Positions 1 through 10,600 of a DNA stretch of 64,000 bases are shown in pieces. Source of the DNA: Coprinopsis marcescibilis (lineage: Eukaryota; Basidiomycota; Agaricomycetes; Agaricales; Psathyrellaceae); contig ML210147.1 of assembly GCA_004369085.1 (NCBI GenBank), positions 496,001 through 560,000 of the forward strand, written 5' to 3'. Positions within the stretch are counted from its first letter, which is position 1, and every line of letters begins with the position of its first letter. The notes beneath the pieces are model-generated. The model saw only the letters and a program-made list of their open reading frames with translations. It was not told the origin of the DNA and did not search any database. The position numbers and the translations under genes were made by a program.

Positions 1-816
1 TGCGTCACATTACCTTGTCCGGGGTATGAACCTGTTTCAATATAAATGTTGATATAACTGACCAGTCATCCGCTTCTCAGATTACCGGATGGCCCAAGAT
101 GTTCGAAATGCTGAACGACCTGTGGACGCCTGATGTCAAAGCAACGCAGTTAGTGGAAGTCATTTCAGGAGTTGCACCAATTCGTTCTGTCGTGAATGTT
201 GGGTCTGGTGTGGCTGACCTTGTCTTACTCCCGATTTCGCAATATAAGAAAGATGGGAGAATCGTACGGGGAGTGCAAAAAGGCGCAACTGCATTCGTCA
301 AGTCTACGGCAATCGAAGCAATCAAAATGGGCGCTCGGCTCGCGACTGGAACTCAAGTTATCTTGGAACAAGCAGAGGGTCTACTTGGCGGGGAATTCGA
401 TAGACCCATCACGGCGGAAACCCTGTCCCTACCTTACGACGAAGACGACGAAACCGATGAAGATGCTGATCTTATCTCCAAGTACGCACAACAGCCAGCA
501 GACCTTAAGGAAGGGTTCCAATCCGCATACAAGAGCCTTCAAAGAAATCTGAATTCTGCTGCACAAACTATCCTTGCGGTTCCAATGGAGGTATATGAAA
601 GGTCGGGCAACGAGGTACGCTATGTGGATCATATTTTTTGTTTTCATATCTGACAAGTCGGGACAGGGTCCTGTCCGTTCTGTCATCCGAGCTGTCCCAA
701 TAGCAGTACTCAAGCCCATGATAGGTGCCACCGAGGCTGTTAGTAAAACCTTGCTCGGCCTCCATAACACTTTGGACCCCAACGTTCGCCTGGAGAATGA
801 GGCAAAATACAAGTAG
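1..816 (+). CDS. ATG2: Autophagy-related protein 2 (Atg2), C-terminal part
   Basis: Partial gene, cut by the left edge of the window. Three exons are visible: 1-23, 81-614 and 667-816. The last acceptor could instead be at 658; both keep the frame. The protein reads through the conserved Atg2 C-terminal region: ITGWPKMFEML, then GVAPIRSVVNVGSGVADL, then a Gly/Ala-rich amphipathic stretch (KGATAFVKSTAIEAIKMGA), an acidic linker and a terminal GPVRSVIRAVPIAVLKPMIG segment. Atg2 is a rod-like lipid-transfer protein that moves phospholipid from the ER to the growing phagophore. The C-terminal region seen here is the part that binds membranes and Atg9/Atg18 in known members. It ends 122 bp before the convergent RLP24 stop. 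Confidence 0.93.
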
Positions 817-938
817 CCTCTCGAATCGCACTATCGGTTTTCACATTTTTAATGGATTTCGTTGTAACATACATGTATAATAAAGCAGTATCATCGTATA
901 AAGGGCAGTACTTTTAGAACAATCAACGGTAGGACAGC

Positions 939-1720
939 TTAGTCGATATCCATTCCCATTGAACGACCCTCGCCAGGAATGAGTGCAGACTTGGATGATT
1001 TGACCGAGACTTTGATTTTCTCTGGCGCTGCGGCAGTTTTGGTGACTGGTTCGCGTAATTTGAAGGAGCCCTTTGCTGCTTCCAATCTCTTCTTGCGGTG
1101 AGCGATCTGCTTTGCGCGGCTGGAGGCCATTCTGAATGTGGAGTGCACGTTGAGACCAATGGTCAGAAAAACTGCGGCGGACGAACCTGTTCCTGAAAAA
1201 TGCTTTCTCGCGCTTCGCCTTGATCTCGGCAATGCGCTTCATTGCCTTGATAGTAGTCTGGACCAATTCTCTGTCGTATCGGACGGGGACATTCCTTCGC
1301 TTCTCGAAGTCGATGGTCGAGTCCTGCAAACCAGAGGTTAAGGTTTTACCAAATGAAAGTCCTTGAAACGCACAATGGTCATTTCCTTCCCAGCAGCTTT
1401 CCTGAAAGCCTTCGTCCAGCGAACCTTTCGGGGATTCCGTTTCATTCTGTCATTGTGTGAGGATCAGACCAGCAAAAGGCGGGGAACAAACACACTTGAA
1501 GTTTTTGTGGCATCTAAAAGTAGCTCAGGACGTGTGATAAGGACGACGACTGGACGACATACTTTGAAGTGCAAAATCTGAACACCTTCGCATCGTTCCT
1601 CACAAATGCGGACCCTGATCAACACCACGAGTTGAGCAATTATTTCTCAGAGCAGATCTGACACTAACCATGACCAGGGTAGACATTTGTTGAGCAAAAA
1701 TAACACTTTTCAACCCGCAT
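939..1720 (-). CDS. RLP24: Ribosome biogenesis protein Rlp24
   Basis: Six exons on the minus strand: 1720-1669, 1614-1563, 1513-1496, 1446-1374, 1323-1187 and 1131-939. They give 174 residues. The start is fixed by the L24e zinc-ribbon opening [18 protein letters not shown]. The second Cys pair follows as FRFCTSKCHKNF, and then the typical [19 protein letters not shown] and [19 protein letters not shown] blocks. The second block separates Rlp24 from the true ribosomal protein eL24. Rlp24 sits on pre-60S particles, recruits the AAA-ATPase Drg1/Afg2 through its C-terminus and is exchanged for eL24 in the cytoplasm. One internal exon is only 18 nt. The 258 bp upstream also hold the 3' end of the monooxygenase gene. 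Confidence 0.95.
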
Positions 1721-1978
1721 CGTGACTCTTGAGGGATAGGTAGACGGAAGAGTCCCGTTCTAGCATTGACTCTCACCAATTTGCAACACATGTGGTGCGT
1801 GGGAACGGTGCTGAATTTCAAAATTACTCGCGCGCATCCGACGTGTCTGATAATCACGTCGTAATCAAGTCCTTTTTCTCTCGTTCGTTCGTTTGAAACA
1901 CCCTTGCCATTATCGAAAATCGTACTCTAAAAGAAACTACATGGACAGCGATCTATAATCAATCTCGGGCTGACAACC

Positions 1979-3882
1979 TTACACCTTGTAACCCTTTGCT
2001 AGGTCGGCTACAACCTCGCCTGAACGGACCCCGAGTACACTCAGGAGTGTGTCACTGAGTCCATGCGTCGCCTCCTCGACTCCTTGCAGGTATATGCGTG
2101 GAACAAGAGGGGTTTCGGCGTTTAGAGGAAGCAGCTGATAACTTCGCGACAGGTAAACGTCATGGGAGATTTGGGCGTTGAGTCGAGCAGACGAGAACAC
2201 TGAATTTTCTGGTGATGTTGGAGGAGTGCTGACGGCGCTGTCGCTTACAGGCGACGGTGTCTCGTCAGGCGTCAGGGATCCATTGGAGAAATGCTGCGGT
2301 CGACCGCTGTCCTCAAGCAAATCGGTCGATGGTCGCAGGGTAACGTTGGACGTTGAAGGCGAAAGGCCGAAGTGTTTGCCGATACCGGTATGCTTGAGCA
2401 AGTTAACCCACCCGTTGCGCTGATAACCTGTCGCATAGAGAATGATGTCGTATTTACTGCTGTCGGCAGTGCCCGAGATGGTATGCTTGGTGCTGAGTAC
2501 GAAGCTCTGTTCGGTCTCGGAGGTCTTCCCTTCAGGCGTCAGCAGGAGCTCGTTTTTCGTCTGGTCTGATTGGGCGGCGGGCTCGATTGAGGAGATCGAG
2601 GTATACGGCTTGATAACAATCACCGGACTCGATGATTCGCAGGACTTGGTACGCTGGGAAATGGCCGAATTCAGTTTCTGATCATAGATGATCTCGTATA
2701 GCTGCAGAACTGTCAGGGAGCCGCTCTATCTGGAACTTGAATCATGACCTACCGTTTCCAAGGTTCGGGGGTTAACAACACCGTAGTTGGTTTGCTTGTA
2801 TTCGGAGAGAATACGTTCGCGGAGCGTTTTTGAAGGCGTCGAGAACCATGCGTCCGTTGCTAGTTTGTGTATCAGCTATTATCCTCTTGGCAAAAGAATG
2901 TGTGTACTTACAAGCAGGGTCGAAAATCTCATTAGCAAAGGGCGAGTCGTCGCTAGGCTTCAGTGAGCCTTTGCGGATGAGCATCTCGACAGCGTGCCTT
3001 CCCTGTGCGGGAACGTTTGCGAGGCGGTTGCGGACGTCAATGGCAACCTCGGCTGCGGATTGGCCGGAACCCACGACACCGATGCGAAGCGGCCTCGACA
3101 AGCCCGACAGAGATTGAAGGGCATCGCCGATCTTCAAGGCATACGCGGAGCTGTGGATAACACGGGGATTGGTTGTGAAGGGCTCGATGAAGTCGGGCAC
3201 ACGGGGGAGACCACCGGGAGACACGATGAAATCCCCTGGTAAGTTGATCAGTTGATGAAATAGAGGCGGCACATGCTAATCGAGACTCACGAGTCCTGAT
3301 AGTTGACTCTGCACCAGTTTTCAGGTTTCGGTATCGAACGCGAATGGTGTCCTCGGGCGCGTCATCTAAACCGATGATCTCGTGGCCGAAGAGGCAGCTA
3401 ATGCCATTCTGCTGGACCTTGTTGGCTGCCCATGAAAGATAGTCAGAGTACTCTTTGCGAGTGGGGATGGTGGAGCCACGATTGATGAATGAAATCAATC
3501 GGTCCTCGCTATGGAGGTAGTTCAGGAAGGTGTACGGGGACGCAGGGTTCCTCAGGGTAGCGAGGTCTTTCATAAAGCTGAAGGATACGTTTAGCAATGA
3601 AGTCGACAGCAGCGGCGCCGAGCAGCAATACTGACCTGATTTGCATCTTAGCGTCGGGGAGGAGCATTCCAGGATGCCACCGGAAGACTTCATGTCTCTC
3701 CACGAACAATGTCTTCTTGATAGGGAAGTTCTGTGACGAAGACGTCAATACTAGCGACGGACAGCACGTTGTCTTGAACTTACAACGTCCTGTTGCCACT
3801 TTTCAGTCAAAGCGCCGGCAATGGCAATGTTGGCGGGGCCGAAACCCAGGCCAACGAGATCGTAGACGTCTTCGGTGGACAT
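1979..3882 (-). CDS. SIDA: L-ornithine N5-monooxygenase (siderophore biosynthesis, SidA/Sid1 family)
   Basis: Six exons: 3882-3784, 3730-3636, 3577-3291, 3235-2912, 2859-2753 and 2701-1979, for 544 residues, in the usual size range. It is a flavin-dependent N-hydroxylase that turns L-ornithine into N5-hydroxyornithine with FAD, NADPH and O2, the first step of hydroxamate siderophores. Visible motifs: the FAD loop GLGFGPANIA near residue 11, the conserved FLKDL/TLRNP-type block (SFMKDLATLRNPASPYTF), the NADPH loop GVVGSGQSAAEVA near residue 215, YATGYQR near 393, and the C-terminal family signature HGLSDTLLSVLGVRSGE near 520. The start is the only ATG that precedes the FAD loop closely. It diverges from the adjacent peptide synthetase across a shared promoter with GATA sites, which indicates co-regulation by iron. 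A role in some other N-hydroxylation is possible but unlikely in this context. Confidence 0.96.
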
Positions 3883-4263
3883 TGCAGAAGAGACAAGGTA
3901 TCAAGGTGGTGGCGCGTTCTTGCAATGGAGGGGAAAGGGATTGGGGGGATCTCAGGTATGGCGAAAACTTAGGAAAATCGAAGCATAACTTATATCTATT
4001 TGCGCCACTTCGGGCCCGTGAAAATCTAGATGCTCGCCTGGGGCCGGAACATCGACTGGAGCCGTTCGGGTGTAACAAGGGCGCTCCAGAATTGACTCTG
4101 TACCTGTTTCTAACAATGGCGGAATGAAGGCTTTTCAACGGTGAAGTAGAGATGGATTTCTCCAAAGATACAGCATGACCGATGATCTAATCAGATTGGC
4201 CTGAAGGAAGGCCGAAATGCATTGATGGTTCTCACGTCCGCACGTCACAGAAATCTGGAATGT

Positions 4264-4274
4264 CTTATCAGATA
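4264..4274 (-). promoter_or_regulatory. GATA-type iron-repressor motif, left half of inverted pair
   Basis: CTTATCAGATA; on the minus strand it reads TATCTGATAAG and contains a perfect ATCTGATAA. That matches ATCWGATAA, the site bound by fungal iron-responsive GATA repressors (Urbs1, SreA, Sre1). It lies about 380 bp upstream of the monooxygenase start and 333 bp upstream of the synthetase start. Confidence 0.75.
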
Positions 4275-4306
4275 TCAGTTGATTCTTGAGTGACCAATCA
4301 CCTGCA

Positions 4307-4317
4307 TATCTGATAAG
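4307..4317 (+). promoter_or_regulatory. GATA-type iron-repressor motif, right half of inverted pair
   Basis: TATCTGATAAG, containing a perfect ATCTGATAA (4308-4316). It is the exact reverse complement of the 11 bases at 4264-4274, with 32 bases between the two copies, so the motif centres are 43 bp (about four helical turns) apart. Confidence 0.75.
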
Positions 4318-4606
4318 ATTGCCGCCTCAACTCCAATGCCAAGCACGTCAAATACTCAAACTGCGTGTTGCGTCTTGCGTTTCTCAAAATCTTAACGCAA
4401 CCGGCGCATGCTTGGAGACCGGTTCTTCAGTTCTTCATTTTCACATCGGCTATACTCCCCCGAAATATGTCCAGTCTGGATCTACTACCGTTAACTTAGC
4501 GGAGTTCTCCTTCATTCCGACCAGTTCACCTTTCTATCCGCCATTTTCTCCAACTCCAGACGCACATCCATCCACCCGTCACCTGGACCACAAAGTCCTC
4601 TCAAAT

Positions 4607-7600
4607 ATGGCCCACGCCGATAAGGCTGTTAACCAGCTTCTTGAAGGCTATAGTATCGTCGAGTGGCCAGACCTCTCGTGCGACCGAAACCCTGCGAACG
4701 TAACCAACACCGCGAGCCAACCGTTTGCCAACTTTACCCGATCGTCTCGGGGAAACCTCCTTCTTGCGGTCGTCTCGCGCGTCATCTCTCTGTACTGTGG
4801 CTTCAACGATATCCTCCTCTCCGTTCAATCTCGCAACAGATCAAACTATGCATTCGTTCGAGTCACTTGGTCCGCAAATGACACTTGGGAACAAATAGCT
4901 TCCAAAGTTGCATCACATCTCAGCAGTTCAAAAGATCATGTCCGCCTGACCGATCTTCGCCGCGTCTCAGAACTTCCTGCAAAGCAATACCCATGCCCAC
5001 TGTTGGTACAGTTTTCACATCCCGAAGACTCGCTCCTTGGTTCTGACTTTCCGGCCATCATTCAATTCAACCCTAAGCGGTCCACGTTGGGGCTATCCGC
5101 CCTTTCGACACTTATCCATCCTTCCGTTACTGAGCAAATCCTTGGTCAAATCGTCTTTCTATTCCGCCACGCCGAAGCCCACTGGAGCTCGCGAGTCGAC
5201 TCAATCCCCCCATTCCCTTCCCAATTGCTCTCGGTTTACAACCGGGTTTCGAACGACGAAATTTCGCGGGCTTATTCACACATTCCCCTTGTCACATTCG
5301 TAACCGAATACCTCAGTCGGCGTGCGAAAAGTGACCCAGATGACCTTGCTGTTCAATGGTTCCCTGAACTATTAACGGATGTGCCACTATCAGAACTCCA
5401 CTGCGAAAGCATCACATACGGAGAACTGGATCGAAGGGCATCCCAGTTCGCACGTTGGCTCGTGGCCCAAGGTCTCCATTCAGAAGATCGGGTTGCCCTT
5501 TGTCTCCAGCGTGACCTACGATTCCACGTGGCCTTGATAGGGATTTTGCGAGCAGGTGGTTGTTACGTTCCCGTGCGTCTGTTCCCGATACTTATCCCAT
5601 AACTTCTTGGACTTACTTCCGCGTTCATAGATTGACCCAGATTTGCCAGATGAGCGCAGAGCTTACATTGCCCAAGACTCCAACGCAGCATTCGTGCTTA
5701 CCAGTCATGCACAAGTGTCCAACGTCGACATTTTCGGCTCCCGCGCCGTTTGCATAGACGATCCTCAGGTCGAATCATCCATATACACTGAAAGCACCGA
5801 ATACTTTAATGTCGCAACACCGGAAGGACTGTCGTACATGCTATATACCTCAGGTACATATTGGCATATTTCATCCCAACTATTTTCTGACTTTGCAATA
5901 AAGGTACTACCGGGAATCCCAAGGGGTGTTTACTGACGAATCATGGTCTGACCCAGGCTATCTTCGCTTTGAGTAATACCGCTGCAAATGTCCGGATGGA
6001 CAATATCAGAGACGGCCGGTACCTGGCTGTAGCCTGTAAGTTTTTGATAAAGTCCGATCGGGTCGAGCTTACTGACGGGCCAATTTATAGCAATCGCATT
6101 CGACGTTCATCTTGGAGAGACTCTTGTCCCGATCGCGTTGGGAATGCCACTTCGGAGTGCTCCTCGGTCTCAGTTGCTCGAAAATCTGCCCGCCTACGCA
6201 AAGGCGCTTGAAATCACCCATTTGGGCATTGTCCCAAGTTTGATAGAGGCAACATTGAATGCCGCAAAGGATGACGAAGGAGGAACAGTTTTGCGCTATA
6301 TCGCCAGCGGCGGAGAAAAAATGAGCGATTCGGTAGGTCACATTTTCCTTACGATTGGCGCATCAGCTGATGGTTAGTAGATCCTGGACAAATGGGCAAA
6401 TCACAAGCAAGTTAAATTAGCCAACTTCTACGGACCTAGCGAAGTCACGATCGGCTGCTGTGCGCGTTTCATGGATTCGATCACTCCTCGGGCAAACATT
6501 GGAAAACCGTTGGCCAACGTTTCCGGATATGTAAGTGCCAATCAAAGTTACTTTTATCAAGTACCGATGTCGGTTAGGTGGTCGATGCCGACATGAACAT
6601 TCTACCACGTGGAGCCCTTGGAGAGTTGGTTGTCGAAGGCCCTTTGGTCGGTCGAGGTTATCATGGTCGGCCAGACCTTACGGCAAAGGTGTTCCTTGAG
6701 TGGCCGAGCGCAGGGTGTTGGGCTTATCGAACAGGGGACCTAGTTCGTAAGTGTGCATATTGGTTATCATCGTGTCGCAGAGATTGAAAACCTGGGGTCT
6801 ACAGGCATGATGCCCGACTCAACTCTTGAAATCCTGGGCCGCATCGATACACAAATCAAGTTGCGGGGAGTAAGGATCGAATCCGAAGGCATCTCGGCCA
6901 TCGTTCGCAAGGGGTCTCCCTCATCCGAGATGGTTCTCGACGCGACTACAGTGCTGGCGAAACACCCAGCTCTCGGAACCGATCAACTCGTTTCCTTTGT
7001 GACGTGGGATCCAACTGTCCCTGTCTCTGTCCGCAAGGCCAAACGCCCGTCATTGGCAACACCCCCGAAGCTGTTGATCAAGTCCATACGTTCTATCTGC
7101 CAATCAGAGCTTGCCAGTTACATGCGCCCTAATCACATTGTTCCCCTTAACTGGTTGCCGCTCAGCTCCAACGGCAAAACGGATGCCAAAATACTCGTCG
7201 AAATCTTCAAAAGTCTCGATATCACCGATCTAGCATCGCTCATCACGGACGAATCGGACGACAGAATCCCACTCAGGGAATGCACGCAACAAGAATTGGA
7301 CATTTTCCGCATCCTGGAGACACACGTACCATCCTATGACTTGCATCCCACCCCTGAGCTCAACATATTCGAATGCGGGCTGGATTCAATGGGCGTTATC
7401 CGGTTCGCATCAGATCTCAAAGAGCACAGCGGAAAAATCGTCTCAGCCACCAGAATCATGAAGGATCCTTTCCTGAAGGATATATCCCGACTCTTGGAAA
7501 GTTCTGCTGACGGAGAGGTGTCTGCGTCGATCTTGCCTCTAGTAGACGCCAAAACCAGGGAAACTCTCTACTCTTCGTATCCGGCCAACAGTATCGAGGA

Positions 7601-10600
7601 TCTTCTGCCAGCCTTTCCAGTCCAAGAAGGAGTACTAGCCCGATCAGCCGAAGACGACACCCTCTATGTGCAGCATGTTGTACTGGAACTCCAACAACCA
7701 ATCTCACTCTCAAGGCTGAAAACCGCTTGGGAAACCGTCATCACTTCTCATCCTATCCTCCGGCGAGTTTTATATTGAAACTGGTTTTATTGGATGCTTA
7801 CCCGAACTGTTTAGAACCGTGTTCCATTTAGATCGTCAAGTTACTCAAGTCGTATTTAGATCCTGGAACATGAACGACCTTTGGTCCGATCATGCGGTGG
7901 ATACCTCCACCAGCGAGGAATTTGAAGCATTTTTCTACCGACGCTTTGCGGACGTTGTCACCAAAAACATAAATCGCCAACTCTCTTCCCTTCCGCCATT
8001 CCGGATATCCGCTTTCCGTTCCTCACAGCAGCAACATTTCGTTCTTTCCATCCACCACGCTCTCTACGACGGCACATCACTTCCCTGGTTACTGTCCGAC
8101 GTGGAGAGTGTTTACTCCGGGCTTGACCGCATCCCTACGGCCTCGCTGAAGGACATTCTACGCGAGATAACCAAACAGGATCCTACGTCTGCGCAGAAGT
8201 TCTGGTTGGACGTTTACCACGACTTCCGATGGCCATCTGCCGTGTTTGAGTCACCTCTTTCTCCTGAAATTAAGCACCTTGCTGTCCCATTCCGCTCAAG
8301 CCTCAATTTCGTCAAAGAAATCGCCAGCAGGGAACAGGTCACACTGCAAGCGCTATTGTCTTTCATTTTCGCCCATCTCATAGGGTCTCAACTTTATCAC
8401 TCTCGTGACGTATCGTTCGGGGTGCGTTTGGATTCGCTTTACTGATCATATCACATGCTGATTATTAGCAGACTATACGCTCTGGTCGCATGCTTCCAGT
8501 CGACAACATCGATTTCGCGTTGTGTCCGACTATCACAGTATTGCCCATGCGCATCACACTGAAGGATAATGCGTCAACTCTGAAGACCATTCAGGCTGGA
8601 ATATCCGCCATGACTGAGCACGAGCATGTGCCTCTCGGAAAGATTCAAAATTGGGTCCGGCCAGGGGAACCATTGTTTGAAGTCCTTTTCTCGGTTTCGG
8701 TTCATCAATCGAAGAAAAGCAAGCTCTGGGTTCATCGCGACTACCAACCACCTGCTGCTGATGTGAGTTTATGGATACACTGGCATTCTCATGTCACTAA
8801 TATATTCCATAGTATCCTCTTTCCGTCGAAGCGGTGATAAATGCCCAAGAAGACACCCTTTCCATTCGAGCAGCGTGGCTAGAGGGTCAGGTTTCCGGCG
8901 ACCTAGTCTCTCACATTGTTAACAACTTCGAGTCTGCGGCACTGCAAATCGGAGAAAAGGAGGATCTCTGGTCTTCCATCTCCACAACGAGCGGTCGCCA
9001 CACAGATAGTTTGGCAGTGACAAGAGCCACCCAAGAAGGCAGAATAGAACTCACTGCCGATCCCGTAGTCCTCGATACGCTACGCCAGACAATCGGCGAG
9101 TTTTTGGAGGTGCCACCTACCGTCTTGAACGGGCGAGTGTCCTTCATCTCGCTCGGTCTTGACTCAATCAAAGCAGTGGGGCTTGCCAAACGCATTCGCA
9201 AGCTTGGATATGAGGTCACATCAGTCGAGATCCTCAAGGCATCGACTTTGCATCGCCTAGCACGAAACATCAGCAGCGTTAAACCGAAACCACAAGAACC
9301 ACTCGAGCAATACATGCAGCTCCTCGCCCAATTGGAGAACCATCAGCAGAAATCTGAACTTCGCTTCAATTCGGAAGACCGATGCAAAATTTATCCTGCC
9401 ACCGCATTGCAGTCAGGAATGCTCTCGCAGGTTCGTGGAAATATTTCTACTAGCCTTTTGGCCAGATGCTGACGTTCTCCGTAGACCATTGGTACCGACG
9501 GGAAACTTTACATCCACTCTTTCCCAGTCACTCTTCCTCCGGGCACAGACTTCGACCGCCTGCAGCTCGCTTGGGAATCCGCAGCAAAAGTCATTGACCT
9601 GCTGCGAACCTCATTCCACTTCGTTCCCGATTCTGGACTGTGGGCTCAAGTGGTCCACTCGGTGGGTGCCTTGAACTGGACAGTTCAGGAAGTCGTGGAC
9701 ACGGACGAATCTGCATCTGCCATCCAAGAATTCATTGAAAGCATACAATGTGTCGACGAATTCGCGTTCTCCAAACCCCCAATCTGGCTGAGACTGTTCA
9801 AGTCCAAATCGCATCTAACCCCATCAGTGCTTGCACTTGTGATGCACCATGCGCTTTACGACGGGCCTTCTATCGAGCGACTTTTCAATGTTGTGCAGGC
9901 CATCTACCGGGGAGAAGGAGATTCTATTTCATATCTGACCCAATTCTCCGACCTCCTACCTGACTTCTTCCGCCAAGAGATGGAAGGAACTGCGTTCTGG
10001 GTCAAGCACCTGGCTGGGTTTTCCCGATCAACGTTACCCACGCGTGTGGTCGAAAGTCGTGTCACGCATCACAAGATTATTCGACCTGTAGTAGTGGACT
10101 CCCTTCGGCTGGCGACTTTGCTTAAATCCTCCGAGTCCACGATACAATGTTTGCTTCAAGCTTCTCTTGCAAAGGCATTGGCGACGATAACACGGCGTCC
10201 TGACGTTGTATTCGGACATGTCGTATCTGGAAGAGGAACTCAGGGAACAGAGGATGTCGTTGGTCCGATATTGGTAAGTATCCCTTCGTGCGCCAGAAAT
10301 ACGTTGCACTGACTATCTCCCTACCAGAATACTGTCCCCTGTCGCGTGATCTTGAAGGACGGTACCACCGTTTCAGACCTTCTTCGGTCGATCCATCGGT
10401 CCAACATGGACGTGACATCCTGGCAGCAGGCGTCTTTGAGGTCCATTCAGAAGGCCATGAAGGTGGACCGACTCTGGGACTGCCTGTTTACGTTCCAACC
10501 GGCTGTACCGGATTCTGCGGAAGAACAGACATGGAAGCTTGTTTCAGCAGAAGCTGAAGTAATGCACATCCAGGTGAGCTACGCGGATCGATTTGCCACT

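Larger units (their letters stand above)
3883..4606. promoter_or_regulatory. Shared divergent promoter of the siderophore locus
   Basis: This 724-bp gap separates the start codons of the monooxygenase (minus) and the peptide synthetase (plus). It holds an inverted pair of GATA motifs, listed separately. The synthetase frame stays open upstream to 4286, but I chose the ATG at 4607: it begins a protein-like stretch, and the upstream extension would put a GATA motif inside coding sequence. No other gene is visible here. Confidence 0.75.

Noticed and set aside
4286..4606. In-frame upstream extension of the synthetase to an ATG at 4286
   Set aside because: The extension is low in conserved text and would put a perfect GATA motif in coding sequence. 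The ATG at 4607 gives a protein of the expected size.
7767..7814. GT-donor intron or a frameshift in the synthetase at the first condensation domain
   Set aside because: The GT donor leaves the next exon out of phase with stops. The GC donor four bases upstream restores both phase and the conserved HPILRT.
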